Shown: piece by piece, positions 35,481 through 46,945 of the stretch
Layout: each line of letters starts with the position of its first letter
Numbering within the stretch: position 1 is the stretch's first letter
Origin: JBBCJR01 sp037190805
Lineage (GTDB): Bacteria; Pseudomonadota; Alphaproteobacteria; Sphingomonadales; Sphingomonadaceae
NCBI GenBank assembly: GCA_037190805.1
Contig: JBBCJR010000007.1
Coordinates: forward strand, 62,001 to 126,000
Length of the DNA stretch: 64,000 nucleotides
Direction: 5' to 3'
Notes under the pieces: model-generated
Databases searched by the model: none
What the model was told of the DNA's origin: nothing
Seen by the model: the letters and a program-made list of their open reading frames with translations, nothing else
Position numbers and translations under genes: made by a program

Positions 35481-36032
35481 TCACGCAGTAGCGGCATCGA
35501 GCCCTGACTTATCGACCCATTCGGGAAAGAAGGCCGGCTCACGGTCGGACCAGCCCGGCGCGGTCACCACCGCCTCCGGCATGGTTTCCAGCATCGCCTT
35601 CCTCAGCTGCGGATCCAGCGAGGGCAGCATCGCCGCTGCCGCGAAGGCCCCCGGGAGCCAGGGCCTGACCCTGGCGCTCAACAGCCGTTCGTAGAGGAAG
35701 CGATAGGCGGCGAAGCCCGACAGCCGCCCCTGACCGAGATCGAATCCGGTGAGCACGACCAGGCGATCGAAAAAGCCCAGCAATTCGGCGTGGTCGGCTG
35801 TCTCCGGCAGGTGCGCCCGAATGTCGGACAGCAAGCCATATATGCGGGCCTGCCCGCGGATCGCCGATGCCTCCACCATGTCGCGCGACCAGGTAGCGAT
35901 GGCATTGCCGCGTCCCAGGCCGATATCGAGCGAACGGCGGATATAGCGCTGCGTCGCTGGCGGAAAGCCGGCAAACTCGCGCATTTCCCGAAGGGTGGCG
36001 GTCCCTTCGTTCGACCGGCCGATATGGGACAT
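35481..36032 (-). CDS. Hypothetical protein, 183 residues
   Basis: The start at 36032 (MSHIGRSNEGTATLREM) has GGAGCGGG upstream; a longer frame would read through the upstream promoter region. The protein is mostly helical with a hydrophobic-leaning middle (HAELLGFFDRLVVLTGF) and no Cys or catalytic motif. It ends SDREPAFFPEWVDKSGLDAATA. I do not recognise a family. It is divergent from the acetyl-CoA synthetase gene and convergent with the MetE-like gene. Confidence 0.65.
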   Translation of the reverse strand: MSHIGRSNEGTATLREMREFAGFPPATQRYIRRSLDIGLGRGNAIATWSRDMVEASAIRGQARIYGLLSDIRAHLPETADHAELLGFFDRLVVLTGFDLGQGRLSGFAAYRFLYERLLSARVRPWLPGAFAAAAMLPSLDPQLRKAMLETMPEAVVTAPGWSDREPAFFPEWVDKSGLDAATA

Positions 36033-36189
36033 CGAACCCGCTCCTTGATTCAGTGCATGCCGACCATCCCATGAGGATGATTTCGACGGGATGAATAGCG
36101 CCGTCCGTCTGGCGGTTCTCCGCGGGTTGTGACTTGCAGGCACCGCCAGCCGGACTAATGTGATCACGTATAAGCGGAGGGAGAGATTG

Positions 36190-38133
<1,944 letters not shown>

Positions 38134-38214
38134 GTTCTATCGGCGGCGGTTCATTGATAAAGGTTTAGGGAAGTGCGGCCTAAGGCAGGCCACACAACCG
38201 ATCATGAGTCGTTG

Positions 38215-39246
38215 ATGCGCCCCGACGGACCAGCCACGGCAGATACTGATCGCGGCGCCTTTCAGCTCGATATCCACGCCTTCCGCGCGCTGGCGATCAG
38301 TTTCATCGTCATCATGCACAGCCTGGAGCTGGGCGACTGGACCCATCGGCCGGTCGCCTATGCCCTGATCAACACCTTCTTCGGATCGATGTCGATCCTG
38401 TTCTTCTTCATTTCCGGCTATCTGTTCCAGCATCTTTCCGGCCGCTTCCGGTATCAGCGCTATCTGAAGCGCAAGGCGGCGGTGGTGATCCTGCCCTATC
38501 TGATCATCTCGATCCCCGCGATCATCGTCGCGGAATGGTTCATCCCCGAGGAAGGGATGTGGTCCTGGTTCAGCGACCTTCCCCGCATCGAGCAGATCCT
38601 CATCTTCTATCTGACCGGAAAGCATCTCGAGCCGTTGTGGTTCGTGCCGACGGTGGTGTTGATCTATCTCATGGCGCCGGTGCTGCTGAAGATCGACCGC
38701 ATCCCGCGCGGCTACTGGATATTGGTGCCGCTGATCGCGATCAGCCTGGTTATCGGCCGCGACGGGCCGACCGGCCCCCTTCACAAGGCGATTTACATGC
38801 TGCCCGCCTATGTCGCGGGCATGGCCGTCAGCCGCTATCGCGAACGGGTTCTGGCGCTGAGCGCCCGCTATCTCTGGCTGCTGTTGCTGGCGGCGGTGGG
38901 GCTTTATCTGCTCATCCTTCTGGCCAATCCCCTGGCCGGCACCCAGTTGCTTCTCAAGCTGGCGATGTGCCTGATCATCCTCACCCTGTTCAGCCGGATC
39001 AAGCATGTGCCACCGCTGGTCAACGAGATCGCCCATCTCAGCTTCGGCATCTATTTCCTTCATGGCTATTTGCTGGCCGCGACCCGCCTGCTGTTCATGA
39101 TGACCGCAGGAACGCCGACGCCGATCGAAGGCAGCCTGCCCCTGATCCTGATCGCGGGGACGGTGACCCTCTTTGCCACCCTGTTTATGGTTCGTGTTGC
39201 AAAACGGATACTGGGATGGCGGAGTCGTTACGTCATCGGGGCCTGA
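38215..39246 (+). CDS. Membrane acyltransferase (acyltransferase 3 family)
   Basis: A 343-residue protein with about ten transmembrane helices. Near the N-terminus it has LDIHAFRALAISFIVIMHSLE, in which the R..A...V..H pattern is the acyltransferase 3 signature, and FFFISGYLF follows. Such enzymes O-acetylate or acylate surface polysaccharides, lipids or other acceptors. The start at 38215 is chosen by the family N-terminus and has no strong Shine-Dalgarno; a GTG at 38173 is an alternative. The acceptor is unknown. Confidence 0.82.
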   Translation: MRPDGPATADTDRGAFQLDIHAFRALAISFIVIMHSLELGDWTHRPVAYALINTFFGSMSILFFFISGYLFQHLSGRFRYQRYLKRKAAVVILPYLIISIPAIIVAEWFIPEEGMWSWFSDLPRIEQILIFYLTGKHLEPLWFVPTVVLIYLMAPVLLKIDRIPRGYWILVPLIAISLVIGRDGPTGPLHKAIYMLPAYVAGMAVSRYRERVLALSARYLWLLLLAAVGLYLLILLANPLAGTQLLLKLAMCLIILTLFSRIKHVPPLVNEIAHLSFGIYFLHGYLLAATRLLFMMTAGTPTPIEGSLPLILIAGTVTLFATLFMVRVAKRILGWRSRYVIGA

Positions 39247-39325
39247 TCCACCCTCTGCCTATTTCATTCCGACCCCGATCTGGCCTAGGCCGAAAGCAAT
39301 CAAGCCAGAACCCGCCGGAGGTCCC

Positions 39326-41380
39326 ATGCGTCTCGTGTCCATCGCCCTGCCCGCTCTTGCGTTCTTCGCGGCGCCGGCTCTGGCTCAGGCCGCGCCGGAC
39401 GACGACACCAACCTCATCGTCGTCACCGGCGCCGGCCTGCCGGCCGCGACGGGCGACAGAGCCTATAGCGTCGTCACCATCGGACGCGAACGGCTGGAAG
39501 GGGTCGCGTCGGGCCGGCTGGAGGACGCACTGCGCGACGTATCCGGCTTCGGCCTGTTCCGGCGCTCGGACGCGCGCTCGGGCCATCCGACCAGCATGGG
39601 GGCGACACTACGGGGCCTGGGCGGCAATGCCTCCAGCCGCGCGCTGCTGCTGCTCGACGGCGTGCCGCAGGCAGACCCTTTCGGCGGCTGGGTGGCATGG
39701 CCGGCCTATTCCCCGATGCGCCTCGGCGCGGCGCGGGTGACACGCGGCGGCGGCACCGGCGCCAACGGTGCCGGCGCGCTGGCCGGCACCATCGAACTGA
39801 TGAGCGCCGGCCCGGCCGATCTCGCGCCGCTATGGGGCGCAGTCGCCTATGGCAGCCGTGACAGCGTCGACGCCCAGGCAGGTCTGTCCGGCACCATCGG
39901 CGGCGGTTTCGCCAGCGTGTCAGCGGGTTATTCGCGCGGTGACGGTTTCATTCCCGTCATCGCCTCCCAGCGTGGCCCCGCCGACATCGCCGCCGACTAT
40001 GAGCAATATAGCATCGCGCTGCGCGGCGTCGCGCCGATCGGCGACGACACCGAGCTTCAGGTTGGCGGTCTCGCCTTCGTCGACAACCGCACCCGCGGTA
40101 CCGCCTTCACCGACAACCGCACAGTGGGCGCGGACGCCAGCCTGCGCCTGGTAGGACGCGGCAATTGGGGCTGGGAAGCGGTCGCCTATCTGCAAAGCCG
40201 CCAGTTCGACAGCGGCTTCGCCAGCGTCAACGCTGCCCGCACCGTGGCCAGCCCCACCCTGGACCAATATAATACACCCGCGACCGGCGTCGGCGGACGG
40301 CTGGAACTGCGCCCGCCGGTCGGCGAAGCGATCCAGCTGCGTCTGGGCGTCGACGGCCGCGCGACCAGCGGCGTGACCAAGGAATTGTTCACCTTCGTCG
40401 CCGGCCAGCCGACGCGGATTCGCAATGCCGGTGGACGCACGACGACGCTGGGCGCCTTTGCCGAAGCCACGGTCGATGCCAGTGACCAGCTGACTCTCAC
40501 CGCCAGCGGCCGTATCGACCATTGGCGGATCAGCGGTGGCCATCTCAACGAAAAGGTCCTTGCGACCGGCGCGACACTGCCCTCCTCTCAGGATTATGCG
40601 GACCGTAACGGCAACGAGCCGACAGCGCGCGCGGGTATCGCCTTCCGCCCGACCGGCGCCATCACCCTGCGCGGTGCCGGCTATATCGGCTGGCGCCTGC
40701 CGACCCTGAACGAGCTTTATCGACCGTTCCGGGCCGGCGCGGACCTCACCAACGCCAATCCGGACCTGAAGCCCGAAACCATGCGCGGCGTGGAAGCGGG
40801 GGCCGATTTCAATCCCTTCCCCGGCATCCGCTTCGGCGCCACTCTGTTCTGGAACCAGCTGGACGACGCGATCGCCAACGTCACCCTGTCGACCTCGCCG
40901 ACAGGCGCCGCAACCCGTCAGCGACAGAATATCGACGCGGTCCGCAGCCGGGGTGTCGAACTGGAAGCCGAGGCGGCACTGGGCCAATGGCACCTGCTCG
41001 CCTCCTATGCCTATACCGGCGCACGGGTTCGCGCCGATGGACCCGCCCTGGCGCTGGATGGCCTGCGACCGGCCCAGACGCCGCGTCATACCGCATCCAC
41101 CACCGTGGCCTGGACAGCTTCGCCGGATGGCCCCGGCGCTGCGCTCACTGCCCGCTACGTCGCACCCCAGTTCGAGGATGATCAGAACAACCGCACGCTC
41201 GACGATGCGCTGACCTTCGACGCCAGCATCCGGCTGCCGCTGCTTCAGAAGGTGTCACTGGAACTGCGCGGCGAGAATCTGACCGACCGGCGCATCGAGG
41301 CCGGCATTTCGGGTGCCGGCCTCGTCGAACGCGCGACACCCCGGACCCTCTGGGTAGGCCTGCGCTACGGCGGTCGCTAG
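39326..41380 (+). CDS. TonB-dependent receptor
   Basis: A 684-residue receptor with a signal peptide (MRLVSIALPALAFFAAPALAQA) and GGAGG before the start at 39326. The plug holds TLRGLGGNASSRALLLLDGVPQADPFGGW and RLGAARVTRGGGTGANGAGALAG, and the barrel ends RTLWVGLRYGGR. The plug and the barrel segments RLPTLNELYRPFRAG and NPDLKPETMRGVEAG resemble vitamin B12/siderophore-type (BtuB-like) receptors rather than the carbohydrate type. The ligand is not defined. It is separated by 79 bases from the acyltransferase gene and is probably independent. Confidence 0.88.
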   Translation: MRLVSIALPALAFFAAPALAQAAPDDDTNLIVVTGAGLPAATGDRAYSVVTIGRERLEGVASGRLEDALRDVSGFGLFRRSDARSGHPTSMGATLRGLGGNASSRALLLLDGVPQADPFGGWVAWPAYSPMRLGAARVTRGGGTGANGAGALAGTIELMSAGPADLAPLWGAVAYGSRDSVDAQAGLSGTIGGGFASVSAGYSRGDGFIPVIASQRGPADIAADYEQYSIALRGVAPIGDDTELQVGGLAFVDNRTRGTAFTDNRTVGADASLRLVGRGNWGWEAVAYLQSRQFDSGFASVNAARTVASPTLDQYNTPATGVGGRLELRPPVGEAIQLRLGVDGRATSGVTKELFTFVAGQPTRIRNAGGRTTTLGAFAEATVDASDQLTLTASGRIDHWRISGGHLNEKVLATGATLPSSQDYADRNGNEPTARAGIAFRPTGAITLRGAGYIGWRLPTLNELYRPFRAGADLTNANPDLKPETMRGVEAGADFNPFPGIRFGATLFWNQLDDAIANVTLSTSPTGAATRQRQNIDAVRSRGVELEAEAALGQWHLLASYAYTGARVRADGPALALDGLRPAQTPRHTASTTVAWTASPDGPGAALTARYVAPQFEDDQNNRTLDDALTFDASIRLPLLQKVSLELRGENLTDRRIEAGISGAGLVERATPRTLWVGLRYGGR

Positions 41381-41523
41381 GAATTGATCCACCGTCCGGT
41401 CTCAGAACCGGATCGGTGACACCAAGTTACGGAATCCGCGCAAATTACCGGGACACCTTAACGATCCGCTAAGCTTCCCTGCCTAGGTTTCGCTGTCGCA
41501 ATTCAGAGACGGCCGAAAACCGC

Positions 41524-43836
41524 ATGGCACCCAGGTCGCGAAGTCACGGGACTGTCCCCAACGCCGCCGCCGCGCATCCAATGCGCGCGGCCCGATCATT
41601 CGACATGGCTTTGGCCGTCACGCGGGCCGAAAGTCTGCTTGCCTTTGTTCCTGCCCTGGCCGCGGTCGCCGCGATCGGCGCGGTTCTGGTCGTCTGGCTT
41701 ACCGATGCCATCCTGCCGATGCCCATGCGCCTCGGCTGGGCGGCGCTGGTCATCGGCTGCGCCTGGCTGTCCCAATCCCACGCCGCCCGGTTCACCATCG
41801 CGGGCGGGCTCGAGTGGCTGTCCGGTCCACGCCGCTGGTTGATCGTCGGCTGGACAGCGATGACAGCGACATTGTGGATTGCCCTGCCCGCTCACGCCCT
41901 GAGCGTCGCCGACGGCGCTGCCAGCGGCGGCCTGATCGGCATGATCCTCATGATCGCCGGCGCGGGCCTGCTGCTGTTCGGGCTGCCGGCTGCCGCGATC
42001 GGCTGGAGCGCGATCATCGCCGCCGGTGCCGCCGCCGCTTTATTGACGGCAGATCATGTCGCCCTTGTCCCGCTGTTGGCCGTGCTGGCGATCGAAGTCG
42101 TCATGGTCGCGAGTCAATCCTCCCGCATCCGTCACCGCGCCGAGGCAGCCATCCGCGACGGCTTCGACGTCAGGCAGCGGGCGGACATCGCCGCTCATCG
42201 CCTCGCCGCGTTCGAGGCGCGCGCGCATGACTGGCTATGGCAAACCGACGCCCGCGGCGCTCTGGTCGAAGCCTCGCCCCGCCTCGCAACGCTGCTCCGC
42301 CGGCCAATGCGCGAGTTGACCGGCACGTTCCTGCCCGCTTTGTTCGGGCAGGAAGGCGGTCTTGCCGGCGCCCTCGCGGCAGAAAAGGCGTTCGACGGCC
42401 TGCTGATCACCATCCCCGGTCCGGGCGACGAGCGCACGGTATCGCTGACCGGGGAACCGATGTTTGACGAACAGGGGCGGTTCGTTGGCTTTCAAGGCAT
42501 CGGCGCAGACATTACCCGGCTGACGCGGATGCAGGCGCAGGTCCAGCAGATCGCAGGCATCGACACCCTGACCGGTCTGCCCAGCCGGATGCAGTTGCAG
42601 ACAATGCTTGGCGAGGTTCTGGCCACCGGGCAGCCCTGTGCACTGATGATCGCCGGCCTCGATCGTTTCAAGCCGGTCAACGACAGCCTCGGGCATGCGA
42701 CCGGTGACGAAGTGCTGAAGCAGGTCGGCCAGCGACTGGCGGCCGGCGTCGGCAATCTCGGCAAGGTCGGTCGGCTGAGCGGCGATGAATTCGGCATCAT
42801 CGTCATCGACGCGGCCAGCCGCAAAGCTGTCACCGAGCTTGCCGAACGCCTGATCGGCCGCATGGCGGAGCCGGTCGTTGCCGGCGACCATCGGGTCCGG
42901 ATCGGCGCCACCATCGGCTGCGCTTTCGGTCCCGTCGACGGCCAGACAGCTGATATGCTGGTTCACCACGCCGACGTCGCCTTGCAGAGCGCGAAGCGCA
43001 ACGACCGCGGCACCGTCCGCCTGTTCGATCACGAGATGCAGCGTGCGATCGAGGAACGCCTGCGCCTCGAACAGGACCTCAGGCTGGCGCTGAGCAGCGA
43101 TCAGCTGCGGCTGTTCTATCAGCCCGTGATCGACGCCAGGACGCAGCGGATCGCCGGATTCGAGGCGCTGCTGCGCTGGCAGCACCCCGCGCGCGGCTTC
43201 ATCTCGCCGGCGGAGTTCATTCCGATCGCCGAGGAAACCGGGCTGATCGTCCCGATCGGCGAGTGGGTGTTGCGCACGGCCTGCCGCGATGCCGCGACCT
43301 GGCCCGAAGGGGTCGGTATCGCGGTCAACCTGTCGCCGATCCAGATGCTGAGTCCCCATCTGCCCGGCGTCGTCGCCGAAGCACTGGCCAAGTCGCGTCT
43401 GCAACCGGGACGGCTGGAACTGGAAGTAACGGAATCGGTGTTCCTGGGCGATTCCAACGAAGCCCTGACCATGCTCAGGCGCCTGCGCGCCTTTGGCATC
43501 GGTATCGCGCTCGACGATTTCGGGACCGGCTATTCCTCGCTCGGCTATCTGAACAAGGCGATTTTCCACAAGCTGAAGATCGACGGATCGTTCGTCCGCG
43601 ATGCGGGGAAGAAGCCCGAAACCGTGGCGATCATCCGCGCCATTGTCTCGCTGGCGGAAAATTTCGGCATGGCCGTCACCGCCGAATGCATCGAGACGCC
43701 AGAGGACTTCGCCCGCATGCGCGAACTCGGCTGCGGGCTCATGCAGGGCTATCTGTTCGGGCGGCCGCTGCCTTATGAAAACGCGGTCGAACTGGTCGGC
43801 CTGCGCGGCGACGACCGGCGACGGATCGCGGTCTAA
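41524..43836 (+). CDS. Membrane GGDEF-EAL protein (cyclic-di-GMP turnover)
   Basis: A 770-residue protein. Several hydrophobic helices lie between about residues 35 and 195, followed by a PAS-like segment (AHDWLWQTDARGALVEASPRLA) at about 235-330. The GGDEF domain has SGDEF (about 419) in place of GGDEF, a variant often still active, with the upstream DTLTGLPSR. The EAL domain has EALLRW (about 547), ELEVTESVF, LDDFGTGYSSLGYL and KLKIDGSFVRD, so phosphodiesterase residues are present. It could synthesise, degrade or only sense cyclic-di-GMP. The ATG at 41524 gives a short basic N-terminus; a later start at 41581 is possible. Confidence 0.88.
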   Translation: MAPRSRSHGTVPNAAAAHPMRAARSFDMALAVTRAESLLAFVPALAAVAAIGAVLVVWLTDAILPMPMRLGWAALVIGCAWLSQSHAARFTIAGGLEWLSGPRRWLIVGWTAMTATLWIALPAHALSVADGAASGGLIGMILMIAGAGLLLFGLPAAAIGWSAIIAAGAAAALLTADHVALVPLLAVLAIEVVMVASQSSRIRHRAEAAIRDGFDVRQRADIAAHRLAAFEARAHDWLWQTDARGALVEASPRLATLLRRPMRELTGTFLPALFGQEGGLAGALAAEKAFDGLLITIPGPGDERTVSLTGEPMFDEQGRFVGFQGIGADITRLTRMQAQVQQIAGIDTLTGLPSRMQLQTMLGEVLATGQPCALMIAGLDRFKPVNDSLGHATGDEVLKQVGQRLAAGVGNLGKVGRLSGDEFGIIVIDAASRKAVTELAERLIGRMAEPVVAGDHRVRIGATIGCAFGPVDGQTADMLVHHADVALQSAKRNDRGTVRLFDHEMQRAIEERLRLEQDLRLALSSDQLRLFYQPVIDARTQRIAGFEALLRWQHPARGFISPAEFIPIAEETGLIVPIGEWVLRTACRDAATWPEGVGIAVNLSPIQMLSPHLPGVVAEALAKSRLQPGRLELEVTESVFLGDSNEALTMLRRLRAFGIGIALDDFGTGYSSLGYLNKAIFHKLKIDGSFVRDAGKKPETVAIIRAIVSLAENFGMAVTAECIETPEDFARMRELGCGLMQGYLFGRPLPYENAVELVGLRGDDRRRIAV

Positions 43837-43856
43837 GCCAAGGCCCGGAGCCCGCC

Positions 43857-44660
43857 CTAACCCGCCCGCCGCTGGTTCAACACTTCATAAGCCATAACCG
43901 CCGTGGCCACGGCGGCATTAAGGCTGTCCGCCTTGCCCAGCATCGGGATCTTCACCAACCGGTCGCACGCCGCTTCATAGTCGCGCGGCAGGCCCTGCGC
44001 CTCGTTGCCGGTCAGGATGAAGGTCGGCGAAGCGTAACGCTGCGCCTGATAGTCCTGGTCGGTGTTGAGGCTGGTGCCGATCAGCTCGCCGGGTCCGGCG
44101 CGCAGCCACGACAGGAAATCATCCCATCGCGCGGTGGCGATACGCTGCGTGAACAGCGCGCCCATCGACGCGCGGACCGCTTCGACCGAGAACGGATCGG
44201 CGCAATCGTCGATGAGGATCAGGCCGCCGGCCCCAACCGCGTCGCCGGTGCGCAGCATGGTGCCGAGGTTGCCGGGATCGCGCAGCGCCTGCGCCACCAG
44301 CCAGATCGGCGCCGCCGTCCGGTCGAGCGCATCGAGGCCGGTCCTGAGGTCCGAATAGACGCCGAGCACCGCCTGCGGATTGTCCTTGCCTGATAGCTTG
44401 TGGAGAATGTCGCGGCTGGTCTCGATCGCCTCTCCGCCCGCCATCTCGGTCGCCGCGATCAGTTTCGCGACCAACGGGTGCGCGCCGCTGTCGGCTGCGA
44501 AGATGAGGATATGGGGAACATGGCCGGCGTCCAACGCCTCGGTCAGGATCCTGAGCCCTTCGGCCAGAAACCGCCCCGCCTCGCGCCGGTGGCGCTTTTC
44601 GCGCAGCAGGCGCACCTCCTTGATCAGCGGGTTGGAATGGGCAGTGATCAGGCGCGGCAT
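43857..44660 (-). CDS. TrmH/SpoU-family RNA 2'-O-methyltransferase
   Basis: A 267-residue SPOUT methyltransferase. The first 100 residues are an RNA-binding domain (SNPLIKEVRLLREKRHRREAGRFLAEGLRIL, then HKLSGKDNPQAVLGVY). The knotted SAM domain carries ALRDPGNLGTMLRTGDAVGAGGLIL, ILTGNEAQGLP and the C-terminal IPMLGKADSLNAAVATAVMAYE, the three SPOUT motifs. The target is rRNA or tRNA. It starts directly after the stop of the TetR gene (TGAATG), so the two are co-transcribed. Confidence 0.88.
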   Translation of the reverse strand: MPRLITAHSNPLIKEVRLLREKRHRREAGRFLAEGLRILTEALDAGHVPHILIFAADSGAHPLVAKLIAATEMAGGEAIETSRDILHKLSGKDNPQAVLGVYSDLRTGLDALDRTAAPIWLVAQALRDPGNLGTMLRTGDAVGAGGLILIDDCADPFSVEAVRASMGALFTQRIATARWDDFLSWLRAGPGELIGTSLNTDQDYQAQRYASPTFILTGNEAQGLPRDYEAACDRLVKIPMLGKADSLNAAVATAVMAYEVLNQRRAG

Positions 44661-45257
44661 TCAGGCGTCCTTCTGCGGCGGATAAAACGCCGCCGCCGCC
44701 GTCATCAACTGGCTGAGGGCAAGACGCCGGGCTGAATCGCGGGGCAGACCAAGCGCCTCGGTGATCGGCTCGCCCAGCAGGCTGTCGCCAAGCGCGGCGA
44801 GGGTCAGCGACAAGGTGGCGTTGGCGACGATTTCCGCCGGCACGTCGACCGCCAGTTCCTCCATTAGCGAACGCATCGCCGTCAGCATCGAGGCCAGGCC
44901 TTCGGTATCGCGCTGAACGATCATCCAGGTCGCAAGGCTCCCGGCCCCTTCCTTGGCAAAGGCATCGAAGGCGATGTCGACGATCCGCGACGGATCGACC
45001 TCACCGCGCCGCGCGCTCTTCACGGCCTCGCCGATGCGGTGCGTGATGTCGCGCGCCATCGCTTCGACCAGCGCCGCATGAAGCCCGCCGACGGTCCCGA
45101 AATGATGGAGCAGATTAGCATGGCTTTGCCCCAGCCGGCCGGCCACAGCCTTCAGCGTCACCGCCGCCGGCCCGCCCTCGATCAACAGAGTGCGCGCGGC
45201 ATCAACGGCGCGCTCGCGGCTCTCCTCAGAAGGCCGCCGTTGACGTTTTACTGACAT
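44661..45257 (-). CDS. TetR-family transcriptional regulator
   Basis: A 198-residue regulator with an N-terminal helix-turn-helix: ERAVDAARTLLIEGGPAAVTLKAVAGRLGQSHANLLHHFGTVGGLHAALVEAM. The rest is helical and probably forms ligand-binding and dimer surfaces. The start at 45257 is immediately preceded by a short inverted repeat that is likely its operator. It is divergent from a metal-dependent hydrolase-like gene, its probable target, and is followed by the TrmH-like gene. Confidence 0.88.
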   Translation of the reverse strand: MSVKRQRRPSEESRERAVDAARTLLIEGGPAAVTLKAVAGRLGQSHANLLHHFGTVGGLHAALVEAMARDITHRIGEAVKSARRGEVDPSRIVDIAFDAFAKEGAGSLATWMIVQRDTEGLASMLTAMRSLMEELAVDVPAEIVANATLSLTLAALGDSLLGEPITEALGLPRDSARRLALSQLMTAAAAFYPPQKDA

Positions 45258-45269
45258 ACTTGTAAGTAT
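45256..45269. promoter_or_regulatory. Inverted repeat, probable TetR operator
   Basis: ATACTT-GT-AAGTAT is a perfect 6-bp inverted repeat with a two-base spacer that overlaps the ATG of the TetR gene and lies 28 bases before the divergent hydrolase-like gene. The position fits autoregulation and control of both directions. Confidence 0.5.
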
Positions 45270-45297
45270 CTCGGCCTTGAGTGAAGGGAACTCTATT

Positions 45298-46146
45298 TTG
45301 TCCCATAGCGCGACACCAACCGATCTGGCCATCACTCCCGTCGATGTGCGGTTCGGGCGTGGCGAACACCAGGCCCGCTGGTGGCTGGGCGGCGACCCGG
45401 TGGCCACTGCGTTCTTCAACGGGCTGTCCGTCACCTTTCCCAAGGGCGAGGCGTTCTTCATCGACAGCGTGCGTGCCTTCCGCGACGGCACCGGGGCGAA
45501 ACTGGCCACCGAGATCGCCGCATTCGTCCAGCAGGAGGTGACGCACAGCCGCGAGCATCTGGCGTTCAATCGCCGCGTTGTCGATGCGGGCTATGACGTC
45601 TCCTCGCTCGACCGCGCCGTGGATGAGCGACTGGCCTTCATCCGCACCAAGCCCAGGATCGCCGCTCTCGCCGCGACCATGGCGCTGGAGCATTTCACCG
45701 CCATCTTCGCCCATGAGCTGCTGGCCAACCCCCGCCATCTGGCCGGAGCGCCCGACAGCGCCAGGGCACTATGGCAGTGGCACGCGATCGAGGAAATCCA
45801 GCACAAGGGCGTCGCCTACGATACCTGGCTTCATGCCACCCGCGACTGGCCGCGTGGGAAACGGTGGCGCGTGAAGGCGATGGCGATGCTGCTGGTGACG
45901 CGCAACTTCCTGGTCGACCGCGCGCGTGGAATGGCCGAACTGCTCCGCCAGGATGGCTTCGACGGCCCGGGATTATGGGCAAGGATGCTGTGGTACGGTT
46001 TTGTCAGGCCGGGCATGATGCGCAGGATCATGGCTGCTTGGCTGGGCTATTTCCTGCCACGCTTCCACCCCTGGAAGCATGACGACCGCGCGCTCGTCGC
46101 GCGGGCCATGGCAGACCAACCGGCGGCCGTCCGCGCCGCCGAATGA
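45298..46146 (+). CDS. Putative metal-dependent hydrolase (PF10118-like)
   Basis: A 282-residue protein with the pattern of the predicted metal-dependent hydrolase family: QARWWLGGDPVATAFFNGLSVTFPKGEAFFI, QEVTHSREHLAFNRR, ALEHFTAIFAHELL and WHAIEEIQHKGVAYDTW. The repeated Glu/His pairs recall a di-iron carboxylate site, so an oxygenase or desaturase-like activity is also possible. The start is taken as TTG 45298 with GAAGGG nine bases upstream; TTG 45277 is an alternative. It lies divergent to a TetR gene, which probably controls it. Confidence 0.8.
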   Translation: MSHSATPTDLAITPVDVRFGRGEHQARWWLGGDPVATAFFNGLSVTFPKGEAFFIDSVRAFRDGTGAKLATEIAAFVQQEVTHSREHLAFNRRVVDAGYDVSSLDRAVDERLAFIRTKPRIAALAATMALEHFTAIFAHELLANPRHLAGAPDSARALWQWHAIEEIQHKGVAYDTWLHATRDWPRGKRWRVKAMAMLLVTRNFLVDRARGMAELLRQDGFDGPGLWARMLWYGFVRPGMMRRIMAAWLGYFLPRFHPWKHDDRALVARAMADQPAAVRAAE

Positions 46147-46174
46147 CGGCGCGGACGGCAATCGACCACCGCGA

Positions 46175-46744
46175 TCAGGCGGCGATCAGAGCAGGTTCAC
46201 GCCGCCCGCGTGGCGTTTCCCAGGCGTCGACGCTCAGACGATAGTCGCGCGCGGCGGTGGCAATGCCCCGCGCCAGGCTGAAGCTCGGTCCGACCCCGGT
46301 GGTCACGAAACCCAGCTTTTCGAGGACGCGTCCCGACGCGGGATTGTCGAGGTGATGGCAGGCCGTCACCTCCGTCAGGCGCAGGGAATCGAACCCCATG
46401 GCGAGAACGCTGCGCGCCGCTTCGGTTGCGTAGCCAAGGCCCCAATAGGGCCTGGCAATCCAGTAGCCCAGCCGAACCTGCTCGCCGTTGCCGTCGTCCG
46501 CGCGTGTCAACGCCGCCCCGCCCACCAGCCGGGCCTGGCCCGCCGTGCGGCGGAACACCAGCAAGGACGGCAAATCGCCAGCCTGCGATGCAGCGAGAAA
46601 GGACCGGGCATCCTCCAGACCATAGGGATGGGGCACGCGCGCCAGCATGCGCGCAATGGCCATATCGTTGATCGCCTCGACAAGCGCCGGCGCATCCTCG
46701 GCCCAGCCGGGCCGCAGGAACAGACGATTTGTACGCACGAACAT
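46175..46744 (-). CDS. GNAT-family N-acetyltransferase (RimJ/RimL type)
   Basis: A 189-residue acetyltransferase. It starts at 46744 (MFVRTNRLFLRPGWAEDA), the usual RimJ/RimL beginning, and contains LGYWIARPYWGLGYATEAARSVLAMGF with the acetyl-CoA-binding stretch, and HHLDNPASGRVLEKLGFVTTG. The target, whether ribosomal protein, antibiotic or peptide, is unknown. The longer frame upstream covers the terminator of rplU-rpmA and is not coding. Confidence 0.88.
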   Translation of the reverse strand: MFVRTNRLFLRPGWAEDAPALVEAINDMAIARMLARVPHPYGLEDARSFLAASQAGDLPSLLVFRRTAGQARLVGGAALTRADDGNGEQVRLGYWIARPYWGLGYATEAARSVLAMGFDSLRLTEVTACHHLDNPASGRVLEKLGFVTTGVGPSFSLARGIATAARDYRLSVDAWETPRGRREPALIAA

Positions 46745-46849
46745 GAACTTCCTGCCTCTCTCTACCGCGTTCACGGGGTCTGTTGCCCGCCTTGGCCCTA
46801 GCACCGTCCTATGACGGCTGTGGGTCAAGGCACTCGGAGGGAGAAAAGC

Positions 46850-46876
46850 AAAAGGAGACGGGGGGTTCCCGTCTCC
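46850..46876 (-). terminator. Terminator of the rplU-rpmA operon
   Basis: Reading the minus strand, GGAGACGGG pairs with CCCGTCTCC around a five-base loop and is followed by TTTTGCTTTT. It lies 70 bases after the rpmA stop and before the GNAT gene, so it ends the ribosomal-protein transcript. Confidence 0.75.
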
Positions 46877-46945
46877 CTCAACGGTCCGTCGCAACGGACC
46901 TCGGGCCACCCCCCTGGGGCGACCCAAATGATCGGATCGCCCGCT

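Noticed and set aside
42778..42792. GGDEF domain thought inactive because it reads SGDEF
   Set aside because: Substitution of the first Gly by Ser is compatible with activity in known diguanylate cyclases, so it is not called degenerate.
42235..43569. 444-codon minus-strand frame opposite the GGDEF-EAL gene
   Set aside because: It is antisense to the conserved GGDEF and EAL domains and has no motif of its own.
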